Shown: positions 45,782 to 55,595 of the stretch, one piece after another
Layout: each line of letters begins with the position of its first letter
Position numbering within the stretch: the first letter of the stretch is position 1
Assembly (NCBI RefSeq): GCF_009651005.1
Contig: NZ_WHVW01000008.1
Span: 1-56,902, forward strand
DNA: 56,902 nt
Direction of reading: 5' to 3'
Source: Sporosarcina obsidiansis
GTDB lineage: Bacteria; Bacillota; Bacilli; Bacillales_A; Planococcaceae
Translations under genes and position numbers: made by a program
Notes under the pieces: model-generated
Seen by the model: the letters and a program-made list of their open reading frames with translations, nothing else
The model's database searches: none
Told to the model about the DNA's origin: nothing

Positions 45782-47803
45782 TTAACGTAGCGCTTTTAAA
45801 TAATTTTCTTCAATCACTTCTGGCGGAACTGCTCGGCTATACAGAAACCCTTGAGCAATTTGGCATTTCGAATCCTTCATAATTTTCGCCTGAGAATCAG
45901 TCTCCACGCCTTCAGCAATGACAGTCATCCCTAAGTTATGTGCCAAATTAATAATAGTTTTAGCAATTGCTTCATTTTTCGGATCGGTTTCGATGTCTTG
46001 AATAAATGAACGATCAATTTTAATAATATCTATCGGATACTTTTTCAAATAACTTAATGATGAATAGCCTGTTCCAAAATCATCAATCGAAATAGTGAAT
46101 CCCATTTCTTTTAACTGTTGTAAAGATTTTAATGTTTCATCTGGACTCATGAGCGCACTCTCGGTTATTTCAATTTCGATACAATCTGTCTGTAGTTCAT
46201 ATTTACTTACAGTTTCAATTAGCTTCTTGCAAAAATTTTCCGATTTGAGCTGACTAGCAGAAATATTAATTGCAATTTTTACGGGTTTATACTGCTTTTC
46301 CTGCCACTCTTTCAAACGCTGACATACTTGATCAATGACCCAGTCGCCAATCATATGAATGACTCCAGATGCTTCCGCGATTGGAATAAACTTAGCAGGA
46401 GATACTTCACCAAACTTACGATTGTTCCAACGCAGCAATGCTTCGAAACTTAATGAACGCCCTGTTTCCAATTCCACCTGAGGTTGGAAACAAACCGTCA
46501 ACTCATTATATTCAATTGCACGTCGCAAATGAGATTCCATCAGCGCTTCATTCGTAAAAGTACTTTTCATGTCTTCCATGAAATAACGATAATGTGCACG
46601 ACCTCGTTCTTTAGTAATCAATAATGCTTGTTTCGACTTTTCTATTAATTCATCCACCGATTTCCCATTGTCGGGAAATGTAGCAATCCCGATGGATACA
46701 GATAAATAATAATCGTGACCATTAAATATAAAAGGTTTTTTAAATGAACGTAAAACCTCTTCACATAGTTTTTCCGTTTGAGCAAAAGTATATTCTTGAA
46801 CGACTATAATAAACTCATCGCCGCTATTGCGATACAATTTCTCACTTGCTGTGCAGATTTGCTTTAATCGCTCAGCTATCATAGTCAAGAATTGATTTCC
46901 CGCCATATAGCCAAGTGATTCTCCAATCACTTTAAAACGATCAACCCCTAAATGTATCATGCAAAGTTTACCTTTTTCATTTACTGTTTGAAGAGAATCT
47001 TGAGCGAAATGGATTTTCAGCATGCGGCGATTCCAGAGCCCTGTTAAATGATCATGATAGGAAAGATAATGCATTTTAGAATTGCTGATCAAGTAATTTG
47101 GTAACTCCTTTAAGATAATATGTGTCTCTAGACAAACATCCTCCACCATGACAGGTAAAGCTTTTAAAGAAACGAGCAGCTCATGTCCTTTTTGATGTAA
47201 TAGTTCGAGGTGTGGCAAGTCAAAAGCCTTACCGTATTTTACATATGACCAAAACTGGTTAAAACGCAGCTGATCCACCTCGCTCACCAACTGATTAAAA
47301 GACGTACCCATTAATTGTTTTGGCGTATAGTCTAGTAACTTCTTAATCACCGGATTACAAAACGTGATTTTACCTTCACCATTCAAAGTCAGCAACGCGT
47401 CTGAATTAAACTGTAGAAGTGATTCATATTTTTCTTTCCATAAGAGTTCACAATTCTCAGATGCCGTTTTCTGAAATTCTAGGAATACCATAGGATTTCC
47501 TAATGAAGTCGGCAATCGTTTCATTATGACTTCAAAAGACTCATATCCTAAACTAATAATAAAACGTGAAGAAGAGCACGATGCTTGTTCTGTAATGAAA
47601 GTACAGATATCTCCCCAATAAGGACCAAAGAATTGCTGAGGTGATGAATCGTCTGATGAAAAAAAGAAGGAAGTGGAACTTACATTTGCATGCAAAATCT
47701 TCATTTGATGTTCGGTAAGCACTTCTAAGATGATGGTCATATTCGAGTGAACTTGGGATTTTTCCTTTTGAAGAAGATGATCAAATGGTCCTTCATTGGT
47801 CAT
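45782..47803 (-). CDS. PAS-GGDEF-EAL protein, probable c-di-GMP phosphodiesterase
   Basis: A 673-residue soluble protein. A PAS domain (about 125-235) is followed by GGDEF (about 245-415) and EAL (about 425-670). In GGDEF, DHLTGLWNRR is intact, but the active loop is NSGDEF (327-331) and the first of the two usual metal acidic residues is replaced (GVDRF for DIDRF), so cyclase activity is doubtful. The EAL domain is intact: EALLRW (E454), NISASQL, EIEITES, DDFGTGYSSL (D574, D575), KIDRSF (K596) and EGVET. It should hydrolyse c-di-GMP. B. subtilis YkuI, in the equivalent neighbourhood, lacks GGDEF. Confidence 0.9.
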   Translation of the reverse strand: MTNEGPFDHLLQKEKSQVHSNMTIILEVLTEHQMKILHANVSSTSFFFSSDDSSPQQFFGPYWGDICTFITEQASCSSSRFIISLGYESFEVIMKRLPTSLGNPMVFLEFQKTASENCELLWKEKYESLLQFNSDALLTLNGEGKITFCNPVIKKLLDYTPKQLMGTSFNQLVSEVDQLRFNQFWSYVKYGKAFDLPHLELLHQKGHELLVSLKALPVMVEDVCLETHIILKELPNYLISNSKMHYLSYHDHLTGLWNRRMLKIHFAQDSLQTVNEKGKLCMIHLGVDRFKVIGESLGYMAGNQFLTMIAERLKQICTASEKLYRNSGDEFIIVVQEYTFAQTEKLCEEVLRSFKKPFIFNGHDYYLSVSIGIATFPDNGKSVDELIEKSKQALLITKERGRAHYRYFMEDMKSTFTNEALMESHLRRAIEYNELTVCFQPQVELETGRSLSFEALLRWNNRKFGEVSPAKFIPIAEASGVIHMIGDWVIDQVCQRLKEWQEKQYKPVKIAINISASQLKSENFCKKLIETVSKYELQTDCIEIEITESALMSPDETLKSLQQLKEMGFTISIDDFGTGYSSLSYLKKYPIDIIKIDRSFIQDIETDPKNEAIAKTIINLAHNLGMTVIAEGVETDSQAKIMKDSKCQIAQGFLYSRAVPPEVIEENYLKALR

Positions 47804-48168
47804 GTGCGGATTCTTCCTTTCATTTACAATATATCTTATTTTTTATTTCACAATTAATTTTATCCTGTTAAATTACCTCACACTTCTAAAGTATACAGTG
47901 ATTTAGTATGTAATAAAAGAAATACTCTAACAGTTTATGGTTTATATTGTGACTATTTGCGTAACTACTGTTACTTTAGACGGAATTTCATTACTACTTT
48001 AGGAATCAACTTTCAAAATCACTCTTTCATAATGAAAGTCATAAGAAAAAAATACGTAGACAGACCTCCTCCTTTCCTTGTTACTCACGACCGATAACAC
48101 ACATAACACTCTTGTTAGCGATCATAAAGTGTTTTCATTGCCATTAACAGATATTTTGTACAGGAAGT
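47804..48168. other. 365-bp gene-free interval upstream of the EAL gene
   Basis: AT-rich, with no frame that has both a ribosome site and more than about 20 codons. The minus strand has AAAGGAGGAGG near 48060, but only a short frame follows it. I see no known RNA. Confidence 0.55.
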
Positions 48169-48212
48169 AAAAAAACAAGTAACAATAACCAGTTGGTTAT
48201 CGTTACTCGTTT
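48169..48212 (-). terminator. Intrinsic terminator of ykwC
   Basis: AAGTAACAATAACC pairs with GGTTATCGTTACT, loop AGTT, then TTTTTTT on the minus strand. Confidence 0.8.
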
Positions 48213-48244
48213 GCTGTTTAGTACATATTAAATAGCCTCTTAAC

Positions 48245-49114
48245 TTAATCGATATACTGTTTGATCAGGACTTGTGTACCATTTTCTCCATAGCCTCGAT
48301 CTAGCAATTCTTGATACATTTTGCGGGCAAGTTTCAAACCTGGCAAATCCACTTCAAGTCTTTCTGCCTCATGAAGTGCAATATTCAAATCTTTGACAAA
48401 ATGTTTCACATAAAATCCAGGCTCGTAATCTTCTTTAATAATACGCGGACCAAGAGTTGATAAGTTCCAAGAGCTAGCGGCACCAGAGGCTACCGATTGG
48501 AGCATCGTGTCAGGATCTAAACCTGATTTCATTGCATATGCCAATGCCTCGCACGCACCAATCATATTACCTGCCACTGTGATTTGATTACACATTTTCG
48601 CATGTTGACCTGCTCCTGCATTTCCTTGGTAAATAATTTGTTTACCAAACTCCGACAAAATCGGCAGCAAGCGATCAAACAGTTCCTTTTCACCGCCACA
48701 CATGATTGAAAGAGTTCCATTTTTTGCGCCAATATCTCCACCAGACACAGGTGCATCAAGCGATTGCATTCCAAGAGTCTCTGCTTTCTGAGCAATCGAT
48801 ATCGCTAGCTCTGGACTCGAAGTTGTCATATCAACTACGATTTGAGAAGGGCGACTATTCGCAAAAATGCCATGCTCAGAGAAATAAACTTCTTCTACGT
48901 CTGTAGGCATGCCGATCATCGTAAAGATCATATCCGCTTCCTTTACAGCTTCACCAATTGTTTCAGCCCAATGTGCACCAAGTTCAAGTAAAGGGTCTGC
49001 TTTAGACTTCGTTCTTGTGTACACTGTCACTTCATAGGACGCATGTAGCAAATGCTTTACAATACTAGCACCCATAACGCCTGTCCCAATAAAGGCTATC
49101 TTTTCATCTCGCAT
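48245..49114 (-). CDS. ykwC: Beta-hydroxyacid dehydrogenase YkwC
   Basis: A 289-residue 3-hydroxyisobutyrate dehydrogenase family enzyme: NAD motif FIGTGVMGASIVKHL (about 8-22), substrate stretch DAPVSGGDIGAKNGTLS and catalytic KMCNQITVAGNM (K at about 172). Length is that of B. subtilis YkwC (288). The natural substrate is not established. It has its own TTGTAA-17-TACTCT promoter and a terminator. Confidence 0.93.
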   Translation of the reverse strand: MRDEKIAFIGTGVMGASIVKHLLHASYEVTVYTRTKSKADPLLELGAHWAETIGEAVKEADMIFTMIGMPTDVEEVYFSEHGIFANSRPSQIVVDMTTSSPELAISIAQKAETLGMQSLDAPVSGGDIGAKNGTLSIMCGGEKELFDRLLPILSEFGKQIIYQGNAGAGQHAKMCNQITVAGNMIGACEALAYAMKSGLDPDTMLQSVASGAASSWNLSTLGPRIIKEDYEPGFYVKHFVKDLNIALHEAERLEVDLPGLKLARKMYQELLDRGYGENGTQVLIKQYID

Positions 49115-49153
49115 ACTATCACTCCCACTTATTTATTCATCTTCTCTAGAGTA

Positions 49154-49182
49154 TCGAAGTTGAAATATTTTTACAATAAAGG
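49154..49182 (-). promoter_or_regulatory. ykwC promoter
   Basis: On the minus strand TTGTAA and TACTCT are 17 bp apart, about 40 bp upstream of the ykwC start. Confidence 0.4.
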
Positions 49183-49189
49183 AGGTCGA

Positions 49190-49226
49190 AAAAAAGAGGG
49201 TCGATCTAATACATAAGATCGACCCA
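49190..49226 (-). terminator. Terminator of the Spo0E-like gene
   Basis: GGGTCGATCT and AGATCGACCC pair perfectly; TTTTTTT follows on the minus strand. Confidence 0.85.
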
Positions 49227-49312
49227 CAAAAGGGGGAAATGAGAATGTTGCTGTGTTCAATATTAGTATCCCCCTTTTTCTTATATATAAACATAAAATC
49301 TTTAAAAAAGAA

Positions 49313-49474
49313 TCAAACAGATTTCTCTTCCTTCTGTTTGTCATATTCATTAATGAGTAAATCCAATTGGCGGCTTAATAAAATCGTACGCTCCGAATGC
49401 ATACCTTCCTGCTGGGCGACTTCAATTAATTGATTCCTAAGACGTTCAATTTTCATTTCACAGCTCGACTCCAA
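49313..49474 (-). CDS. Spo0E-like aspartyl-phosphate phosphatase
   Basis: A 53-residue frame, too short for usual ORF cut-offs. It contains KIERLRNQLIEVA, a helical linker and LLSRQLDLLINEY, matching the Spo0E family SQELD core with R in place of E (SRQLD). Spo0E, YisI and YnzD dephosphorylate Spo0A~P and delay sporulation. TTG 49474 has AAGGTG at good spacing; ATG 49456 is an alternative. The Q-to-R or E-to-Q change is near the catalytic acid (the D of SRQLD is kept), so activity should be tested. It lies 1.2 kb from a sporulation-type histidine kinase. Confidence 0.8.
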   Translation of the reverse strand: MESSCEMKIERLRNQLIEVAQQEGMHSERTILLSRQLDLLINEYDKQKEEKSV

Positions 49475-49709
49475 AACATACACCTTCCATCATAATTGGA
49501 TATTAATTTAGTATACAAGAAGTATGAATAAATTTCGCTATAAATTTGTCGACATTTTCCGACAATTACACGAATTTTCCAGAGGGGATTCAGGAGATAA
49601 TTCTTTACCTTTTCTACGTTTTCAGGCAAACTAGAAAGTAATTCTCTGGAATTGGTTATCGTCACTCTACTACCTAGAGTAATTATGAAGACAGAAAGGA
49701 TGTCGCGCT

Positions 49710-49898
49710 ATGCACATTGCAGAAGTTGGGGATATTATTGAATTTAAAGAAGGTTTACAAGGGATTGTTGAAAAGGTAAATGAGAACTCTGTAATTGTCG
49801 ATTTGACGTATATGGAGAACTTCGAAGATTTAGAAATGGAAGAAAAAACAGTGATCAATCATAAACGGTATACAATTATTCACAGCGCCAACGAATGA
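49710..49898 (+). CDS. ykvS: YkvS, DUF2187 family protein
   Basis: A 62-residue beta-rich protein beginning MHIAEVGDIIEFKEGLQGIVEKV, a KOW-like or SH3-like fold typical of DUF2187. AAAGGATG precedes the ATG. Length and place fit B. subtilis YkvS. Function is unknown. Confidence 0.85.
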   Translation: MHIAEVGDIIEFKEGLQGIVEKVNENSVIVDLTYMENFEDLEMEEKTVINHKRYTIIHSANE

Positions 49899-49957
49899 AA
49901 CTTTCTTTCCGCACAACCGTCCAATTAGTAGATTCATATATAAAGGAGTGTCTCGAT

Positions 49958-50620
49958 ATGAACAACAAATGGCGTATAATTTTCGCTTCATTGGCTGCTT
50001 CCTTACTGCTTGCAGCTTGCGGAACGTCTGATGCAGACAAAAATTCATCACAAACAGATAGTTCTTCTGGAAATGCTGTAGAAGAACCAGCAGAAAATCC
50101 AGAAACAGATGTAGTGGAAGAACAAGATGTAGCTTCTGAAAACAAATCGGAAACCGAGGGAAATCAAGCGGACGAAACGGATTTGTTACAAGATGCTGTA
50201 GAAACGAAAAGCGATGAACAAAACTATTCTATGAAGGTAATTCCAGGGTTTACATTAACGAGCGAAGAACCTGGGAGAGACAGCTTATATCTAGAAGAAG
50301 ACAGTTCTGTATTTATGCGAATCGAAACCATGCCAAAAAGTGACGAATCTTTCACTTTCGATGAGCTCTATGAAAATATGGGAGAGTTATTAAATGCTTC
50401 TAGTAATGGCGAAACTCCTACAGAAGTGACGAATGCAACTGCGCTTCCTCAGGATGAAGGTATCGCCCAAGTAAAAGGTTTAGAAGTAAAATCATCTGAA
50501 GGTTTCTTTAAAGGTTTCGTGATGGAACGTGAGGACATGTTGATTCGCGTGACAATTTATACTGCAGACGATAACGAGCATAGTAAAGAATTCACACAAA
50601 TGGCTTCTACTATTCATTAA
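49958..50620 (+). CDS. Acidic lipoprotein, function unknown
   Basis: A 220-residue lipoprotein. The signal is WRIIFASLAASLLLAACG with the lipobox LAAC at about 21. A low-complexity acidic linker (about 25-90; D, E, N, S, Q-rich) leads to a folded C-terminal domain (about 95-220) starting NYSMKVIPGFTLTSEEPG. AAAGGAGTG precedes ATG 49958; the upstream ATG 49895 would add 21 residues before the signal and lacks a site. Expected on the outer face of the membrane. Confidence 0.8.
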   Translation: MNNKWRIIFASLAASLLLAACGTSDADKNSSQTDSSSGNAVEEPAENPETDVVEEQDVASENKSETEGNQADETDLLQDAVETKSDEQNYSMKVIPGFTLTSEEPGRDSLYLEEDSSVFMRIETMPKSDESFTFDELYENMGELLNASSNGETPTEVTNATALPQDEGIAQVKGLEVKSSEGFFKGFVMEREDMLIRVTIYTADDNEHSKEFTQMASTIH

Positions 50621-50625
50621 TACAG

Positions 50626-50663
50626 AAGGCCGACCTGGAAATAATCCGGGTCGGCCTTTTTTA
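50626..50663 (+). terminator. Intrinsic terminator of the lipoprotein gene
   Basis: AAGGCCGACC pairs with GGTCGGCCTT, followed by TTTTTT on the plus strand. Confidence 0.9.
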
Positions 50664-50673
50664 AAATAACAAA

Positions 50674-52068
50674 CTATGAATTAAGAGTGGATATAGCAAC
50701 TGCTGTTCTCGGAAATATCAAATGAAACACGGACCCTTTTCCTAGTTCACTACTAACAGAAATACTTCCTCCAAATTCATTCACTGTTTTCTTTACAAAC
50801 GGAAGGCCTAATCCGGTACCTCCTGGTTTACCTGAAACAAATGGAAGGAAAATAGTTTCCATTATTTCTTCACTCATTCCAATTCCAGTATCCGAAATAA
50901 AAATATCCACACTTTCTTCTTCACCCTCAAGAACTTGAACATTTAGAATCCCCTTAGGTTCCATTGCCTCCATGGCATTTTTTAAGAGATTCACTAGTAC
51001 TTGTTTCATTCGATTTGGGTTTCCTTTAATCAAAACCGGTTCTTTCACAAGAATTTCACTGAACAAATTAATCTGATCAAGCAAGGCTTTCGGACGTAAT
51101 AAAACCAACACATCCTCTACCAAGACAGAAAGCGAAAAGACTGTGATTTCGTCAACAGAAGGTTTAGAAAGAGAAAGCATCTCATTCAAGATCTCGTTCA
51201 TCCGCTTCACTTCACCCTGAATCACTGTCACATATTTATAGGCGTTACCAGTAACCTCATGTTCCAACAATTGAAGAAAGCCTTGTAAAGTGGTCATAGG
51301 ATTACGGACTTCATGGGCTATACTTGCCGCAATTTCACCCGTAGTGGATAGTTGATCAGAGTGTGCTAGTAACTGGAGGAGATGTTCTTGTTCTGATATG
51401 TCCAATATCTTTAAGACATACATTTCTGTTTCCCTGTCCCTCTGCAAAAGAACATTCAAGTGCATATCGTATCCATTCTCACGATACACCATTTTGTATT
51501 GTACATATCCTTCAGTCTTTGCCTTGTGTAGATATTCAGAGTAACAAAACGCTTTATCACAATGAAAGCTCTCTAGAAATTTCTTTAAGTGGAGGAACGT
51601 GCCAAGAAATTGGCGAGGGAAGATTCTATTGAATTCTTCATTCATTGATACAAAGAAACCCCATTCGTTCACTAATGCCATAGGGACATTAGCCTGTTTG
51701 AAGGCATTTTCATAAAGATGACTCAAATTCCCTCTTTGTTCATCTATTTTTATTGTAATAATCGCCTTTTCGCTATGCGGCTGGTATATAATATAACATG
51801 ATGCAAGCCTTTTGTTTTCCTGTATTAAATATCCAGTTAAGCAATTTTGAGTGATCGCTTGTTTTAAAAAAGAATCGGCTAAATATTCTTCTATTTGTTC
51901 GAGCAATCCCTTGTCAAAAATTTCTGAAATATAATTCGGTGTACTATCCATATTTAGTAAGGCTTTGAAGGCTTTTGTCATCCCTAGTACCTCACCATTT
52001 TTATTAATCATAATTTTAAAAAGAGAACTTTCAAGAAATTTATTAATATCCAATGTTTTCATTACCAT
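50674..52068 (-). CDS. Sporulation-type cytosolic sensor histidine kinase
   Basis: A 464-residue kinase with no membrane segment. Two PAS-like regions (about 10-110 and 120-225) precede a HisKA domain with SIAHEVRNPMTTLQGFLQLL (H252), the H-box type of the B. subtilis KinA-KinE phosphorelay kinases. The ATPase domain has N364 (LLKNAMEAM), DTGIGM (393-398) and GTGLGL (417-422). No response regulator is adjacent, which fits an orphan Spo0F kinase. The nearest B. subtilis relatives may be KinE or KinD by location, not settled here. Confidence 0.88.
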   Translation of the reverse strand: MVMKTLDINKFLESSLFKIMINKNGEVLGMTKAFKALLNMDSTPNYISEIFDKGLLEQIEEYLADSFLKQAITQNCLTGYLIQENKRLASCYIIYQPHSEKAIITIKIDEQRGNLSHLYENAFKQANVPMALVNEWGFFVSMNEEFNRIFPRQFLGTFLHLKKFLESFHCDKAFCYSEYLHKAKTEGYVQYKMVYRENGYDMHLNVLLQRDRETEMYVLKILDISEQEHLLQLLAHSDQLSTTGEIAASIAHEVRNPMTTLQGFLQLLEHEVTGNAYKYVTVIQGEVKRMNEILNEMLSLSKPSVDEITVFSLSVLVEDVLVLLRPKALLDQINLFSEILVKEPVLIKGNPNRMKQVLVNLLKNAMEAMEPKGILNVQVLEGEEESVDIFISDTGIGMSEEIMETIFLPFVSGKPGGTGLGLPFVKKTVNEFGGSISVSSELGKGSVFHLIFPRTAVAISTLNS

Positions 52069-52253
52069 TCCATGACCCCCTCAATCATATCCTAGATCTG
52101 ACTTTGATATGTTTGCAATCAATAAAAAATTAAATATGGAATATCTTGTGATGGTTTTCTCATTATGTCATATTTTTGAAACTGTTTACATAGGTATATC
52201 GGTCCATTTAGGTACTTACAGGATATAAATCCCACTTAGTTAGGAGTTTTACC

Positions 52254-54017
52254 ATGAATATTGTTTTATCTACTTTAAATGCTAAATATATACATACGAA
52301 CATCGCAATCCGCTATCTAAAGGCCTATGCAGAGCCTGAATATTGCTGTGATCTAGCGGAATTTACCATCCACGATCCAACGATGTCGATTGTTTCAGAA
52401 CTTTATCAACGAGCACCGAAAGTTGTTGGCTTCAGTGTCTATATTTGGAATATCGAAGAAACACTTAAAGTCATTCGATTGCTTAAATTGACAAGTCCAG
52501 ACACTCTCATCGTTTGTGGCGGACCAGAAGTGACATACGATTATGATCAATGGCTCGAACGAGTGCCAGAGATTGATTACATTGTCATCGGCGAAGGTGA
52601 ACGTACGTTTAAAGAATTACTTAGAGCCATCGATGGTCAAACTAATCTTTCAAGCGTGCAAGGTATTGCCTATCGTCAAGATGGAAAATTATCTATTACC
52701 GCTCCTGGACCTAAATTGGATCTACGAACACTCCCTTCCCCTTTTCGCTTTGTCGAGGATATCCCTCATCTACGAAATCGGGTCATGTACATCGAAACGA
52801 GCCGTGGCTGTCCTTTCTCCTGTCAGTTCTGTCTCTCTTCTATAGAAGTAGGTGTTCGGTACTTCAATAGAGAAGCAATTAAAGAAGATATCCGTTATTT
52901 AATGAAACATGGGGCTAAAACAATAAAGTTCGTTGATCGCACATTTAACATTAGCCGAAGCTACGCTATGGAAATGTTTCAATTCCTAATCGATGAACAT
53001 GTTCCGGGAACCGTTTTTCAATTTGAAATTACCGGAGATATTATGCGACCCGAAGTCATTCAATTTTTAAACGAACAAGCACCTGTAGGTTTATTCCGTT
53101 TTGAAATTGGAGTGCAATCGACAAACGACTTAACTAATGAACTTGTCAAAAGAAGACAAAATTTCACAAAGCTATCACGTACCGTCACCATGGTGAAAGA
53201 AGGAGGCAAAATTGCACAGCATCTTGATTTAATTGCAGGCTTACCCGAAGAAGATTACGCTTCTTTCCGTGATACCTTTAATGAAGTATTTGCATTACGG
53301 CCTGAAGAACTCCAATTAGGTTTCTTAAAGTTACTAAGAGGTACAGGTCTTCGTATTCAAGCAGAACAATATGGTTATCGTTTCATCGACACAGCTCCTT
53401 ATGAAATCGTATCAAATAATGTGTTGTCCTTTGATGATATGCTGAAGATTAAACAAACAGAAGACATTCTCGAGAAATATTGGAATTCAGGACGTTTTAT
53501 ACATTCCATGGAGTATATTGTATCGGAATTAGTCGAAACACCATTCGACTTCTTTCAATTGTTCGGTACTTTTTGGGAAACACAAGGGTGGTCTCGCATC
53601 GGGCATCAATTCGAAGATTTATTTATCCGTTTGGAGCAGTTTTTGAGTCAAATACTAAAAGTCGATACTCAAATTGCCCTTAGTCTACTCAAATTGGATT
53701 ACGTAATGCATCAAAAGTTCTTGCCTAGAAAAATTTGGTGGGAATCCACTTTACTTGAAGATGAACTTAAGCAGGTTATTCAACTATTATTGCGCAATCC
53801 ACATATACTAGGCGATGAGTTTGAAGCTATCGGGCATACAGAACGGTCCATCCGAAAACAAGTTTTCATCACGAATACTGACGCAAAACTGTGTGAAGAT
53901 CTCTCTATTCTAAAAGACCCAGGTTATTTAATCGTTAACTATAGTCCAAGTCAGGAAGTACAATATTTTCACCTCTCTAAAAAAAGAATAGCCTCTTTGA
54001 AAGAGCATCAGCAATAA
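52254..54017 (+). CDS. B12-binding-domain radical SAM protein (DUF4080-type)
   Basis: A 587-residue protein. The N-terminal half (about 1-140) is a cobalamin-binding fold, with FSVYIWNIEETLKVIRLL and VCGGPEV. The radical SAM core has the cluster motif CPFSCQFC (at about 187-194; CxxxCxxC) and DRTFNIS. The C-terminal part (about 400-587) fits a DUF4080-type domain. Members are class B methyltransferase-like or of unknown substrate. TTAGGAG precedes the ATG. It has no operon partner. Confidence 0.88.
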   Translation: MNIVLSTLNAKYIHTNIAIRYLKAYAEPEYCCDLAEFTIHDPTMSIVSELYQRAPKVVGFSVYIWNIEETLKVIRLLKLTSPDTLIVCGGPEVTYDYDQWLERVPEIDYIVIGEGERTFKELLRAIDGQTNLSSVQGIAYRQDGKLSITAPGPKLDLRTLPSPFRFVEDIPHLRNRVMYIETSRGCPFSCQFCLSSIEVGVRYFNREAIKEDIRYLMKHGAKTIKFVDRTFNISRSYAMEMFQFLIDEHVPGTVFQFEITGDIMRPEVIQFLNEQAPVGLFRFEIGVQSTNDLTNELVKRRQNFTKLSRTVTMVKEGGKIAQHLDLIAGLPEEDYASFRDTFNEVFALRPEELQLGFLKLLRGTGLRIQAEQYGYRFIDTAPYEIVSNNVLSFDDMLKIKQTEDILEKYWNSGRFIHSMEYIVSELVETPFDFFQLFGTFWETQGWSRIGHQFEDLFIRLEQFLSQILKVDTQIALSLLKLDYVMHQKFLPRKIWWESTLLEDELKQVIQLLLRNPHILGDEFEAIGHTERSIRKQVFITNTDAKLCEDLSILKDPGYLIVNYSPSQEVQYFHLSKKRIASLKEHQQ

Positions 54018-54056
54018 AAAAAGCGGGATGAGAATTTACTCTCATCCTGCTTTTTT
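54015..54056. terminator. Bidirectional terminator between the radical SAM gene and ktrD
   Basis: AAAAAAGCGGGATGAGA pairs with CTCATCCTGCTTTTTT, T-runs on both strands. Confidence 0.9.
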
Positions 54057-54073
54057 AACTACTGACATGACGA

Positions 54074-55423
54074 TTATCCGATAATGACACGTTCTTTCGG
54101 GTAATGGTACGGTGTTTTATTCGTCTTACCACCTAGTGTATAAATAAATGAAATCAACCCTACACGCCCAATAAACATTAACATCATAATGATGATCTTT
54201 CCTACTACAGATAATTCGGAGGTAACGCCCAGAGACATACCACACGTCCCGAAAGCCGATGTGATTTCAAACAGTAACGGAACGACCGGAATACCTGGCT
54301 CCGTTAGCAACAAAAGGAGCAATGCCGTCATGACCATGACACATGCTACGAGAATCACTGCATACGAACGAAACACATCGATTAGCTTAATTTGACGTTT
54401 AAAGATATGAATGACATCATTTCCTCGAGCAAAATTGATGAGGAATAATAAGGCAATGGCAAATGTTGTTGTCCGTATCCCACCACCAACTGAACTAGGA
54501 GAAGCACCGATGAACATTAACGAACTAACGAATATATCGGTGGCTTCACTAAATTTTGTTACGTCATATGTGACGAGACCAGCCGATCGTGCAGAAACAG
54601 AATGAAAAAGCGCCGTGAAAAATTGTTGGTGCCAACTCATACCTTTAAATGAATGAACAGATTCTAAAAGCCAGATCATTACGGTGCCGAAGACTAACAA
54701 TAAACCAAATGTTGCCGTTGTAATTTTTGTAAAAAGGGAAAAACGGAAATGAGGCACTTTTTTCGAAAAGTAACTTTTCACTTCAATTAGGACCGGAAAC
54801 CCGATCGCTCCTAAAATAATCAAAACAATTAACACCAATTGCACAAAGTAATCATCACGATACGGCATCATGGAAGAACCGGTAATATCGAAACCTGCAT
54901 TCGTCGTTGCAGAAACCGCCATAAACATACCATTTAGAAGTGCTTCACTAAATGAATCATAAAAACGATAAATATAAAACGTTAGAATAGACCCACCAAT
55001 CAACTCAATAGCAAAGATAATTTGAATAATTTGGCGAATGAGTTGAACAACGCCAGCCAATGTATATTGATTGTGATCAACCATAATGAGCTGACGTTCT
55101 CTCATGCCGATTCGCTTTTTAACGAGCAACCAAAAAAATGTACCTAACGACATGATCCCGATCCCGCCAAGCTGTAAGACCAACATTAGCATGCACAGGC
55201 CAAATACAGAATACGTGTCCCCAATACTGATAGAAGACAATCCAGTTACACTTACAGCGCTCACAGCCGTGAATAAGCTGTCAATAAACGCTACCTTCAC
55301 ATCTGGTTTATAAACACCCGGTAAGTTTAACAGCAGGAATGAAGAGGCGATTGCTAAAAAGTAATAGAACACTATGATTTGTGCTGGTGTAAATTTATGA
55401 AAAACTTCCCTGGAAAGCTTCAT
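54074..55423 (-). CDS. ktrD: KtrD-type potassium transporter pore subunit (TrkH family)
   Basis: A 449-residue channel-like protein with four M1-P-M2 repeats. Filter loops can be seen at AVSVTGLSSI, SATTNAGFDITG, HSVSARSAGLV and TSAFGTCGMSLG, each with the conserved glycine. VGGGIRTTTFAIALLFL is the gating-loop region of M2C2. Length matches B. subtilis KtrD (YkrM, 449). KtrC (34.4 kb) is the gating partner. It is next to ykoY. Confidence 0.93.
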   Translation of the reverse strand: MKLSREVFHKFTPAQIIVFYYFLAIASSFLLLNLPGVYKPDVKVAFIDSLFTAVSAVSVTGLSSISIGDTYSVFGLCMLMLVLQLGGIGIMSLGTFFWLLVKKRIGMRERQLIMVDHNQYTLAGVVQLIRQIIQIIFAIELIGGSILTFYIYRFYDSFSEALLNGMFMAVSATTNAGFDITGSSMMPYRDDYFVQLVLIVLIILGAIGFPVLIEVKSYFSKKVPHFRFSLFTKITTATFGLLLVFGTVMIWLLESVHSFKGMSWHQQFFTALFHSVSARSAGLVTYDVTKFSEATDIFVSSLMFIGASPSSVGGGIRTTTFAIALLFLINFARGNDVIHIFKRQIKLIDVFRSYAVILVACVMVMTALLLLLLTEPGIPVVPLLFEITSAFGTCGMSLGVTSELSVVGKIIIMMLMFIGRVGLISFIYTLGGKTNKTPYHYPKERVIIG

Positions 55424-55552
55424 CTATTTCAAATTCCTTTCATAACGGAAACTTCATTTTCCTACTTTATCAAATGCCTTGATGAAAAGATAGCGTTATA
55501 AGGAACTTTACACTCTTTTGATGAATTTAAACAACAGATGTTTGATCAATTC

Positions 55553-55588
55553 TAAAAACAGTCTCTTCTATGAGTTAGAAGAGACTGC
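55553..55588 (-). terminator. Intrinsic terminator of ykoY
   Basis: CAGTCTCTTCTA pairs with TAGAAGAGACTG and the minus strand continues TTTTTAG. Confidence 0.9.
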
Positions 55589-55595
55589 ATGGCTA

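Noticed and set aside
49453..49665. A 70-codon minus-strand frame (MTITNSREL...)
   Set aside because: It overlaps the start of the Spo0E-like gene in another frame, has no family features, and no good ribosome site.
55424..55551. A c-di-AMP (ydaO) riboswitch upstream of ktrD
   Set aside because: None of the conserved ydaO blocks is present; the leader is short and AT-rich.
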